A stretch of 64,000 bases of DNA. It comes from Antedon bifida. Lineage: Eukaryota > Echinodermata > Crinoidea > Comatulida > Antedonidae. Position numbers and translations under genes: made by a program. The notes beneath the pieces were generated by a model, which was given only the letters and a program-made list of their open reading frames with translations, made no database searches and was not told the origin of the DNA. Below are positions 24,668 through 34,813 of this stretch, piece by piece. Numbering within the stretch: the stretch's first letter is position 1; each line of letters begins with the position of its first letter. Location: assembly GCA_963402885.1 (NCBI GenBank), contig OY727098.1, positions 1,979,001 to 2,043,000 on the forward strand, read 5' to 3'.

Positions 24668-26017
24668 TGGAGCGCACTTACAAACCTAACAATTTAAACG
24701 TATACGTTTCAATGCTGAAATCGGTAACAAACATCTGAGCATGGGCGAGGAAAAGGTCTGGGAAAAAGGTTGTTTGTTATAGTTATTTTACCCAAACTAA
24801 AAGGTTCATTTTTTTGGTCGGTATCAACTTCAACCCCAAAAATCGTATTTCTATTTTAATCGTACAATTCAATAGAAGATGTCTACGTCTGTTTTGGTCA
24901 TGTCTTTGAACCCTTGACTGTCATTGCAGTAGGCCTAGGCCTAATGTACTCTTTCTGATTTATTTCAAGCGTCCCTGTTTATCTTCATTATTGGTCCAGT
25001 CGGAGGGACTCTCTAAAATGTAAACAAATATTTGTCGAAATCTTCATTTCCACTTGTCTTAAGTATATAGAATATATAGGTTGATACTTAAATCATCAAC
25101 AATTAGAGTTAAGATTGAAAAGATGGTCGTCTGCAAAATAACTGACGTAATAAAGTTAAGGTTTTATAGAGGACGCTGTATATTCTTATAACTTTATCAG
25201 AACGTGATGAAAAACAATTGTCGAAATCTATTTCCACTTGTTGAAACTTTACAGAGGGCGCTGTATATTATTGTAGCTTTCTCAAAACATGAAGCAGTTA
25301 TGTACGTACAGTACTTCATATTACGTAATTCATCGTTACGTCATAAATATATTCATGACCGTCGTGTTAACAACACGGATGTCATGGGTCCGAACTGGTC
25401 GTGGTGGAAAAGAGTTAAAGCTTTCGAGCTTCTGTGTTTGGGGTTCACAGAATTAATACGTCCCCCATTCCACCACAAAAGCAAGTCAATGCATCTGGTG
25501 ATGCCGTGGAAACGACACATTGTCTCTGCCACAGCATTGAGGTCGTTTCCACGACATTACCAGATGTAGGGAGAGGACACTAGTATTATGATAATTGGTC
25601 ACTTATCTTTTGGTTCAGTCAGTGTTTTTTTTCTGTGGATTCGATCTCGTAAATTTTATGCTTAGCGCCCTCAATTTTAAGAACACAAATACGTGTCAAC
25701 AAGTGTAGAAAGATGATGGGGGTGGGGAATTGGGTGGGGGAGAGGGTGTTTCTGTAAGATCAAATACGCAATGTTGGGTCGCGAAAATTCCCAAAATAGG
25801 ATCATGAGGTCACGGTCAAAAAACGTTGCGGAACGCTCTTGACGTATTCATAATAGAAAATAAAACTGCCTCAATCGATTACAAAGTAATACATGATGTA
25901 ATTAGAATATAATACAGTAATTATAGAATAACAAAATACTGAAAGTTGGTTGGCAAATACAATGTGTTATGTATTACAGTACTTAGCGCTTTGGAAATCA
26001 TTATAGTGGCCACTGTC
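24668..26017. other. Intergenic, Wnt upstream
   Basis: AT-rich DNA with no recognised gene. A 121-residue plus-strand open frame (25204-25569) has no domain and its end is the hairpin at 25492-25566, so it is not called a gene. A G-rich run occurs at 25716-25750. Confidence 0.5.
25492..25566. repeat. Hairpin, 25 bp arms, two mismatches, 25 nt loop
   Basis: Arm 1 (25492-25516) starts CATCTGGTGATGCCGTGG; arm 2 (25542-25566) is its reverse complement with two differences (GGTGATGCC versus GGTAATGTC), which keep wobble pairing. The GC content is higher than in the surroundings. Arms of this length with compensating wobble changes could mean a selected RNA hairpin, or simply an old palindrome decaying. 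Confidence 0.85.
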
Positions 26018-26367
26018 AGCACGAGAAGTGATTTTTACTCAGGGTACCTGAGTCTAGGACTCTCTCATCTTCTCCTCTTCCATCCGACACTATTGAGTAA
26101 AAAGTGCGATTTATAAAGTACTACTCCTCCTTTATTCGTTGTAGTATTGAGCTGGGATTTGGCATGAATATACTACAGGGACATGTCCTCAAAGCTATAG
26201 AGCCGGATTTTAAAATTTCAAACCCGATGCAGCCATATGACGTCTCGAAGATGGTACCGATAAACGATTTGGTAGCGAGGTTATTGACGTGTATGTGACG
26301 TCACATCCCGTCTTATGACGTCATTACAGCTTCTTTTGCTGTACCCCGAGTATCGCACATTCGTGCT
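26018..26367. mobile_element. 350 bp TIR element carrying CRE-like sites
   Basis: The left end AGCACGAGAAGTG...ACTCAGGGTAC and the right end, reverse complemented AGCACGAATGTGCGATACTCGGGGTAC with small gaps, form diverged terminal inverted repeats. The interior is more GC-rich than the flanks and has a 64-residue plus-strand frame with no recognised domain. Two perfect TGACGTCA sites (26296-26303, 26316-26323) and two near matches lie near the right end. No target-site duplication is evident. Confidence 0.5.
26296..26323. promoter_or_regulatory. Pair of cAMP-response-type TGACGTCA motifs
   Basis: Two perfect TGACGTCA palindromes 20 bp apart, with related TGACGTCT (26238) and TGACGTGT (26284) just before. 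CREB/ATF factors bind this word. The cluster is about 3.2 kb upstream of the Wnt start codon and lies within the TIR element at 26018-26367. Confidence 0.35.
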
Positions 26368-27109
26368 TGTTTAAATGAATACAAGAAACGAATGATACCT
26401 TTACGTTTTTTTATTGCAAAATTTGTTAACAACTTATCTAACAGTAATAGTATGCTCAAAATAGTAACCCTCCCCCACCCCATCATTTATAAAATGAATA
26501 AAATACAGTACACTCATCACTACAATGGCATAAAGAATTATGACACAACATCATAACTTCCAAAAAATTGCCTAAACTCTAGTTGTACTCTTTTCTTAAA
26601 AATGTGCAATGATTTTAATATTTATTAATATTGTTTTTTCTACTACATGCCTAGAACCTTTTTTAACCAGGCACAATGTTTACAGAATGTATGTGCATTA
26701 ACTAATGCTGTAAAAATGGGGTTCTTTACGATGAGTTTACAGTATGTAATGTTTTGGCTATGAAGGTTTATGGCGGCTTTACTGATAATAGCTTGGATCA
26801 CCACGGATGCAGTTAAACCAGTCTGCTGCCCTCTATTTTAATAAATGGATCCAGAAATGATTAAAAACATGATTTTGACCCAAAAAAAACATCGCAAATA
26901 TTAATTATATTCTCGTCTGCAGTAACCAGTTCATAGCCTGAAAACATACAAAACCTAAAATGTACATACACACAAACAAAATACTTTGAATGTTATATTT
27001 TTAGAACTGATTCTGAATAATTAAAACTACATTGTTTTGTTGAAATTGTCAAGTTGTTAAACCCTCTCTCTGTGTACTGTACTATATATCCAAATATGGC
27101 ATTATGCCC

Positions 27110-27249
27110 AGTATCAAGGCAAATTCTGTAATACAGTGTTACATATGGCACCTGTATTATGTTAAGATTATGTTAGGCTTATGGCCTATAATACAGACAT
27201 CGCATGTGATACATATGACACAGTTTTATAGAATTTGCCTATGATACGG
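27110..27249. mobile_element. 140 bp palindromic MITE-like element
   Basis: Left arm CAGTATCAAGGCAAATTCTG followed by TAATACAGTGTTACATATG. The right arm, reverse complemented, reads CGGTATCATAGGCAAATTC followed by TATAAAACTGTGTCATATG. The arms are about 45-50 bp with scattered differences. No coding capacity and no second copy seen here. Confidence 0.6.
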
Positions 27250-28132
27250 TACAAATGATAGATACAGCACAGATAATCAACTAACTAAATAGGGCGATAC
27301 TGTTGATTTCCGTTTTACAACAGATATGCAAATAAGACTGTATGTGTAGTCATTTGATTTTACAATTAGTTACACTGTAATGCATAACCTTCAATACAAC
27401 ATAATCAACTGTAGTAACACAACCTTGACAATATGCATTCACAAGACTTTTGCAAATCTACAAAAAGGAAGGATAAATTTGATAGAATAAGGGGCTGTTT
27501 CTAAGGAATATTTAACTGACAGACATAAGGCTTTTAAGTCGTTTAGATTATCCCTGATGGAGCCTTTTTTATTCCCAGTAGGCCTAGGGGTCAAATGAGT
27601 TGACTGTCTAAAATGTTTCTTTTTTGCTTGTTGTTGTTGAAAGTACTGAGAAGTGTCATATCTGTTTCCTGTAGAATACTAACATCTTGGGAGTGTAGTA
27701 TTTAAAACTTGCAAAATGCAGTACAAATATGATAAGTGCAAAAAGTAAGTGTAAATTAATCATTGGCCAAGTTCAACAAATTTCCTAATGAAAACAGTAT
27801 TATTGGATTGACCTTCGACCTAAACACTAAAAAAAGTAGTAAATCCTATCAGAATCTTTAAAAACGTTGATAAAAGAAATTCATTGTACAGTATGTTAAA
27901 AATATTTTACCTTAAAATGCTTCAATTTTATAGTAAAATTCTATTTTATGTATACTTTTTGACAGTTCAAGATTGCAATAAAGACGGTTTTTAATGAAAA
28001 AGTATTGTTCACAGATTTAATATTGTTACAAATTTAGCAATACACATACTCTGTATATTTAAATAGTCAACTATCCTAAAACCAGACAAACACCCAAATA
28101 GCCCCATATTCTTTCCCGTTTTCTGTAAACCC

Positions 28133-28295
28133 GATATTTTGGGCTACCAAACATTTGGGCTACCAGATATTTGGGGCTGCCAAATAGTTTGGGCTACCAG
28201 ATATTTTGGGCCACCAGATATTCTGGGCTACCAGATATTCTGGGCTACCAGATATTTTGGGCTACCAAATATATGATACCAGATATTTTGGGCTT
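28133..28295. repeat. Minisatellite, 18 bp unit
   Basis: About nine units of GGGCTACCAGATATTTTG with small changes (GGCTGCC, CCACC, TATTCTG). The unit is a multiple of three, but the frame is short and unsupported. It lies in the intergenic stretch between the Wnt 5' flank and the ZNF 3' flank. Confidence 0.9.
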
Positions 28296-29445
28296 TTTTT
28301 TGGACAGTTGACTTTTACTTTAGTTAGATATCTGGTTTAATCAACTGCACCATTTTAGCATGTAAAAATTATACAAAGTTTAGTTGATAGTAGTACCATA
28401 AAAAATGTACATTTTCTATAATAAAAAAGGGGGTGTCTTGCTGCTGTCTGGGATTGAGGTGTACAGTAGTATAAATGTATTGTATAATTTATAAATTGGT
28501 ATAAAAATAATGCTAATAAGGGCTGGGGTTAACTATATGAGCTTATACAAAACAACATAATACACTGAAAATTAGATTCTGGGAGTATTCTTAAATACTC
28601 CTTCATTCTTCTTCTTTCAGTTCCAATAAACGATCTTCTTGATAATTGTCCTCCACTTGTCTTTGATGGATAACAAACATAAATCATACATTTAAAACAC
28701 GTCTTAATCATGTTCTGGAGTAAACCAATAGCAACAAAATAATTTGCATCAATATCCACGCTACATCACATCCTTCGAGTGTCCATAGCATAATCAATAC
28801 AGTAGTATCTAGACTTGCAAAACAAAAGCGCATCCACTGAGTGTTCAAACACTAATCAATGTCGTATTGAGGTTTCCAATAGAAATGTGTTACAAAAAGT
28901 GTATAAACGATTAGTAGCGAAACAAGTGATATATCAAACGTTTATTTTTATTTCAGAAATAATTCAATCCATCTGCTGTGCTGCACAAGGAAAAGTCTTT
29001 AATCACTCAGGTTACTTATAGTTTTTCATTCTCTGAAAGAATAAAAGAAGACATATTGATATATTATTAAACAGAAAAACTAACAAATCATATGGCATTA
29101 AAATAACAATGACCTTTAAAAATAAGACTTCTGTTTTTGTTATCTAGTCTTCTCAAAGCCATGACATTATAATACATATAACCATATCAATTGCATTTAT
29201 AGTGTTTAAAACATCAATAATATAATAATAAATATATTTATCAAATTGCAAATTTGCAAACAGAAAATATAAATACTAGTTGGTGTTAGTATGTCTGATA
29301 TTATTTTATTCTCGGGGGAAAACACAGTAAGTTAAGTTCACATAAAACAGTATCACTTTCATTGAAGAAAATAAACAGATTAAAAAACACACAAACATAT
29401 GTATCTAGTGGTACGTCCTGTAAAACAAGTATAAAACCATAAATC

Positions 29446-29621
29446 CAATCCCAACTCAAATGATTAACAAGGCCTTGTATAATAGTATTTTTAAATGCAT
29501 TCACAATCCCAACTAAAATGATTAATAAGGCCTTGTATAATAGTATTTTTAAATGCATTCACAATCCCAACTAAAATGATTAATAAGGCCTTGTATAATA
29601 GTATTTTTAAATGCATTCACA
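29446..29621. repeat. Tandem triplication, 58 bp unit
   Basis: Three copies beginning CAATCCCAACT at 29446, 29504 and 29562. Copies 2 and 3 are almost identical and copy 1 differs slightly. The minus-strand frame across it is an artefact. Confidence 0.95.
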
Positions 29622-29838
29622 AGAACCAGCACTGTAAATTGTAAATCTTGACATGTGGATTTTATGGTAATTCTTAAATCTTATTGATCTGTATTTTTTA
29701 AGTACATGCAATTTTATATCTAAAAATATCAATATGGAATGGGTTTATACAACATGTTAAAAAGACTACAGGAACAAAATGAACATCTCCGGGTTTATAG
29801 GTCACTCAATTTTTATACATTCCTTTAAAAGAGAATTT

Positions 29839-29980
29839 TAAGATCTGTCTACACTCTCAAACTAGTTTGAAAAAAGTGTGATGTGCCCAAATATGGTAGT
29901 GATATGCTTAAATATGGTAGTGATATGACCTCATTTTCATATATAGGCACATAAAGTTTGATAGTGTAGACAGAGCTTTA
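29839..29980. mobile_element. MITE family 1, copy D
   Basis: Ends TAAGATCTGTCTACACTC and GATAGTGTAGACAGAGCTTTA. The interior has AAGTGTGATGTGCCC and two tandem AAATATGGTAGTGATATG blocks. Confidence 0.9.
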
Positions 29981-31065
29981 GAATTTATGAATCAATTTTG
30001 CAACCTAAATTGTGTCATTTTTCACAAATTATGATTATTATAATTATGTGAACAAAATAATAATAAATACCATAATATCTCTCTTTACGACCTGAATGTA
30101 AATATGGCCAAGAATTTCTGAATGCGTGTTCGGTCGTTTAAAAAAAAACATGCGTGAAATCACTGTTGTAGCATATCCTAAATACTATATGGGAATTAGA
30201 AGGTGCACCAAAGCGAATGGCGTGATTATTGACCCTGTGGTTTAGGAAGAGAACAGCTATTATAATATCTAAGCAATAATACTGCAATAGAAGAAAATAA
30301 TATTTATTTTATTCTCAATCCTTCCTCTTAAAATGTTTGCATTTTTACTATTAATTTGATTAATCTAAAAAAATTACACTGATTATTGATGTTAGCAAGT
30401 GTAGTCAGAATTCTAAATCTTTTCCAATTTGTTCATAACATACTTCCTCAGTAGATATTAATCACTACTGAAATTAGCATGTTGTAAAAATCTATTAGGC
30501 TACACTTAACATGACTGTGGAGTTTGTATCAGACAGTATGACTCCGACAGGCTACTAATGTTCTACATAGGATAATAATTCATTCAAATATAAGTTTGAC
30601 CGCTTATGAGATCATCGATAAATTGAAGTAAAGGGGGTGGATCAATCATGATAAGGGGTAGATATTTACTTTTTTTAAATCCATGTTCCATTCATATTGT
30701 ACAATCCATGAATTTGAGTATTTGAAAGTAACTAAATAATAAAAATTGGCAATGGCTTGTATTAAAAGTACAGTAATAGATGTGACAGATTGTACCAAAT
30801 GAGACCACCTCCACCAATCCCTCATACCCCCAACTGTTTTTATAGGTCTATGCTTGAACTACTGTATGAGAAATTCCAACAATGCACAACTAAACACTTC
30901 CTCCACCCACTTTCCCCAACCTCCGCCCCCTTTTTCCCAACCACCACCCCTTTTCTCCCATCCCCCTTTTCTACAACCCTACCCTCTTTCCCCTCTCCAG
31001 TACGAACTTGAACATTGTAATCTATATTAAATAGCATCAGGATGAGGATAAACTAATCAACAACA

Positions 31066-31118
31066 TTGACGAATATTTCAGTGATACGCATCACCGCCCT
31101 CACTGAAATATTCGTCAA
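31066..31118. repeat. Perfect hairpin, 19 bp arms, 15 nt loop
   Basis: Arm 1 TTGACGAATATTTCAGTGA (31066-31084) and its exact reverse complement (31100-31118) flank the loop TACGCATCACCGCCC. Confidence 0.9.
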
Positions 31119-31632
31119 AATATTTATGTGTTGCTGACATTCATTACCCAGTATAAGAACATTCATTCGCAATATTTCATTTCATTTATTTTGTCAATTT
31201 ACAAACATGATAAAACAATGCAAATAAACATAACAAAACCCATAACGGTAACAGGATTAAACAAAAGCAAACTTAATTGCTTTACAAATTTTCCCTCGCC
31301 GTCACGGTGAAATATTAAATAGCATTTCGAAAACGGATTGATTTTATTTTATTTCTTCACTACAAAAAAGTTCCCTATGATTTTTAAAAGAAAGCCTTGG
31401 CCATTCAGGTTCACAAGCCAATGGATAAACTGTTTTTAATAGAAAATAAAAAAATTCCCCGTGATAAATGAGGCGGTACTGCAATTTCCACACAGGCTTT
31501 GTTCAGAGTCAACATAATTCCCTTTATAAGGACACGGTTATGAACAGTAGGAAGGAAGGAGAGGAATCAAATTTAGCAAGGATGTCTTCTTAATAAAGGA
31601 ATCTTAAAAAGATTATTCTCTGAATTATCTCT

Positions 31633-31850
31633 TTAAATATACAAATTCATACATAAACGCCATTTCTATTTTTGATAAAACATACTCCGAAAAATTGTTG
31701 CAAGCCATTATAATGATTCTATATTTTTAAATTCATTGTTTTTAATTTAAATATACAAATTCATACATAAACGCCATTTATATTTTTTACAAAACATACT
31801 CCGAAAAAATTTTTTGATTCTATATTTTTAACTTCATTTTTTTATCTTCT
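31633..31850. repeat. Tandem duplication, about 113 bp
   Basis: TTTAAATATACAAATTCATA, then ACGCCATTT, AAACATACTCCGAAAAA and GATTCTATATTTTTAA occur in order in two copies starting near 31633 and 31746. The second copy has lost about 15 bp. Confidence 0.85.
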
Positions 31851-32069
31851 GGTAAAGAATATTTAAATTTTTTTAAATTAGTTGAACTGGATGGATTTTC
31901 AGAAATTATTATAAACTGAAGCGTAATTGCAAAAAAGCAACATTAGATACAAGTACTATGAACTACGATGGATAATTAATCAATTAAGCTGATCACAGTA
32001 ATTGAAGGCTGTTCAATAGGTTTAATTTGCATCACACAATTTGAGGCCACGCAATTATAAGGCTTTAAT

Positions 32070-32345
32070 ACATTTGGTTTCAGAATATTAAACTTGTTTG
32101 TAGTAATCAATATAAGAACACGTAATATAAACACCTATGTTTAAAAATAATTAGATACGCAGTGGTGAGCCTATTGGGTTCATATCAGACAATATAAGAA
32201 CACATAAAACACCTATGTTTAAAAATAATTTAATCAAAATTGGTTTCAGAATAAACTTGTTTGTAGAACCAATATAAGAACACATTATATAACACTTAGT
32301 ATGTTTAATAATAATTAGATACACAGTGGCGAGCCTATTGGGTTC
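32070..32345. repeat. Rearranged direct repeats
   Basis: The words AAACTTGTTTGTAG, CAATATAAGAACACAT, ACACCTATGTTTAAAAATAA and GCGAGCCTATTGGGTTCA recur two or three times in shuffled spacing. This indicates a tandem duplication later broken by deletions. No coding signal. Confidence 0.75.
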
Positions 32346-33390
32346 AGAACTTAAAATGGTAAAATGTGGTGCTAAAATAACCACATTTTTTATCTTTTGC
32401 ACCATACATTTTGAATTCAGGGGGTGGGGGTAGGGGATGTCAGTGACACACCCTTGGATTCACCTAGAGTATGATACATATTTGTTTGTAAAGAACAATA
32501 AAACAAATTAAGAATATTTTTAGATTCTAACCCGGTAGTCTTGAAAAAAACTATTTACAGATCTTTAAAAAAAAGGCAATACATATTTATATAATATTTC
32601 ATTCTTGGTTGGAGGACAACTTTTCTCAATATAATTAGTAAAATTTAAAAGTAAAACCTTTCATTACTGCATCTGCAGTAAAATTATTCAGTAGCTATGC
32701 TGTCATCTGTCTTTAGTGCAACATTTCTTTCAGGAAATTGATATATTAAAGTGATTAGGAACTGTAAACTAACATCTGAAAATACTGAATAATGCAAGGC
32801 AAAGCTTGCTACTCAAATTGATGACATTTTTATAATGAAGCCAAGTTGTTTCATATAGGAACTGTGGTATGTGGGTTACACGAGGCATTTTAAATCTTAA
32901 TGTTTTCAACAATAACAATTATTTTACGAAAAAGAGCTTTAAAAAAACGATTGTGACATATTTAATGGCACTTACTTTAAAAGAGATGTTTGATTCATTA
33001 TGCTAACGTTTTAATGTTATATTAACTAATGAATCTTGATATACGGTAATTATACATGTATTTCACTAATTTTAGGTTTAAAATGTTTTTAAGGCATTCA
33101 ATTTAACCAATTATATAATGTTGATGGTTTAAATTGGCAATCAGATTGAGTTATTAATCACTTTTACTGTTAAAATTGTGATTTTTAGCATAAAATGCAT
33201 TAACGGGGTTAAAAATCATGTATCTTTTTTTTTTAGTTTTATAATTTTTGACAAGACTAATACATGTCCATTTTTTTTACACGTTTCAGCTTCCGTATTC
33301 CTATTCGTATTGGGTATTAAAGAAATATTATTTGTTAGTTATTGAACGGTTGTAAATGTCACTTCATTTATTCTCAAACAGGCATAATGC

Positions 33391-33434
33391 AGTGGCGGAT
33401 CCATGATTTAGAAATGGGGGGGGGGGGGGGGGTG
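33391..33434 (+). mobile_element. Solo CAGTGGCGGATCC end with poly-G run
   Basis: GCAGTGGCGGATCCATG followed by ATTTAGAAAT and a run of about 18 G. It resembles hAT-like terminal repeats seen widely in animals; the class is inferred. The G run is likely to be polymorphic and error-prone in assembly. Confidence 0.4.
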
Positions 33435-33917
33435 AGAAGCTCAGGGCCTAAAAATGGTGAAATAAAGCATTGAGCTTAATTTGATATCCTATCTTTTGCA
33501 TTATAACTTTCGAAATACAATCTGAATCCACATCTGTACTGTGACAACTACCGTAATAACTGTACCATACCATATATTTTCGTCATATTTGAAATTGTTA
33601 ATGTTATTATAAAATTGATCCAAACCTCTATTCGTTTTATTTTGAACGTTCACAATTGTTTGCCAATTTCAAAGTTTTCTTATAATATATATAAAAAAAA
33701 TAATAATTTGCTTAGTCAACCATTATTTTGCAAACTTCAATCAATCTCATGATTGTCAATCTCATCATTTGCCCTTAAAAGGTTAGAGGCTAAACATCAT
33801 TGAGGCGGATTAGTTTGTAAGGTCTGTATGACATGTAATGAGTGCCTGCTGCATGATGAAACAGTGATATCTATCAAAATATACTTCCAAGCAGTTGTAC
33901 TGCAAATAATTTCTAGA

Positions 33918-33958
33918 TCTAGAAAACTCAGATATATCAGAGATCTGAGTTTTCTAGA
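33918..33958. repeat. Perfect hairpin, 16 bp arms
   Basis: TCTAGAAAACTCAGAT (33918-33933) and its reverse complement (33943-33958) flank a 9 nt loop. Confidence 0.85.
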
Positions 33959-34232
33959 CACCCAATAATTGTACATGTAATACTATTCATACGTATAATA
34001 TTCGCAACGCTGATAGGATTCCTAACATCAATTTGTAACTCTGTGCTTCACAAGACTATAGTCCTTGTTAGTACAGTTAATTCATGATTTAAAATTTGTC
34101 TTTATCCTTTTGTTATCATAAAGTGCAATTCAGCGGAATTTTTTCTTTCCTGCTGCTAAATTTTATGAATGTTTAATTGAATTTATTTAATAAATTTACC
34201 AGTGATATAGATATATATATAATATTACAGTA

Positions 34233-34259
34233 CTGATGAAGGGCTAGTGTTGCCCGAAA
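34233..34259 (+). ncRNA. Hammerhead ribozyme-like core
   Basis: CTGATGA (34233-34239), one A, stem II GGGC / GCCC closed by TAGTGTT, then GAAA (34256-34259). This is the hammerhead catalytic core layout. The flanks AGCT...TAGCTTTT could form a short stem III, but stem I is poor, so activity is doubtful. In animals such motifs mark Penelope-like element termini. No reverse transcriptase or GIY-YIG frame is present nearby; it is likely a truncated copy. Confidence 0.55.
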
Positions 34260-34755
34260 GCTCTACTTACTTTTCTGGCTGTTTTAATTTAGCTTTTCGC
34301 TTTTTTTTGTATCTCCATTGAGATCAAGCCACTGATACCCACAGCATTGTCATTTTTTCAGTAATTTGCCTTTGGATTTATAATATTACAGTACAATATT
34401 TTACGGATAAGATAAACCAATAGCGAGGATTTTGATAGGGATGTGTTATTTCTTTTATCCACAAAAAGGACAAAAATATGTCCAGCGTAATTTCATTTAG
34501 CTACTAAATAGGCTAATTAGGCTTATTTGCTATCATTTCTTCAGGTGCAAGTTTTAAAAGGGCATTTAAGCCAAGTGGGGATTGATTGAACCCTTGGTTA
34601 AGTAATTAATGTTTCTACTCTGATCGGAACTAAATCAGCCTACAACTTATAAATCAAAACAAATGTTGAATAGTATTGTGACAACACCTTCTCTATTTCA
34701 ATGCCACGAAAAGCTCAAACATGTGCGTAATTGTATTTATATATGTGCAGCTTAC

Positions 34756-34804
34756 CTTGTGTTTGTGTACGGATTGATAGTAGTTGGTGCCTGCGGATGA
34801 TTGC
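34756..34804 (-). CDS. Candidate small penultimate exon of the ZNF608/609 homologue
   Basis: On the minus strand a TATCACAG acceptor and a strong GTAAGC donor (34750-34755) enclose 49 bases. An alternative acceptor nine bases upstream (TTGTTATAG) would extend it to 34813 in the same frame. Entered from the exon ending at 37715 (one base carried over) it reads SNHPQAPTTINPYTNT and stays open. I have no homology for it, and the following exon was not found, so this may be a chance pair of splice-like sites. Confidence 0.2.
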
Positions 34805-34813
34805 CTGTGATAA

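Larger units (their letters stand above)
28296..34232. other. Intergenic / 3' flank of ZNF gene, repeat-rich
   Basis: No gene recognised. Contents are the 58 bp triplication (29446-29621), MITE copy D (29839-29980), a pyrimidine-rich tract (about 30790-31010) that produces a proline-rich spurious frame, a hairpin (31066-31118), direct duplications at 31633-31850 and 32070-32345, and a run of about 18 G at 33417. A minus-strand frame at 28529-28759 has a protein-like patch (FIGTERRRMKEYLRIL) but no splice context I could confirm. Confidence 0.5.

Noticed and set aside
25204..25569. 121-residue plus-strand frame
   Set aside because: No domain; its C-terminal part is translated from the 25492-25566 hairpin.
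30790..31037. Proline-rich plus-strand and glycine-rich minus-strand frames
   Set aside because: Both come from a pyrimidine-rich low-complexity tract.
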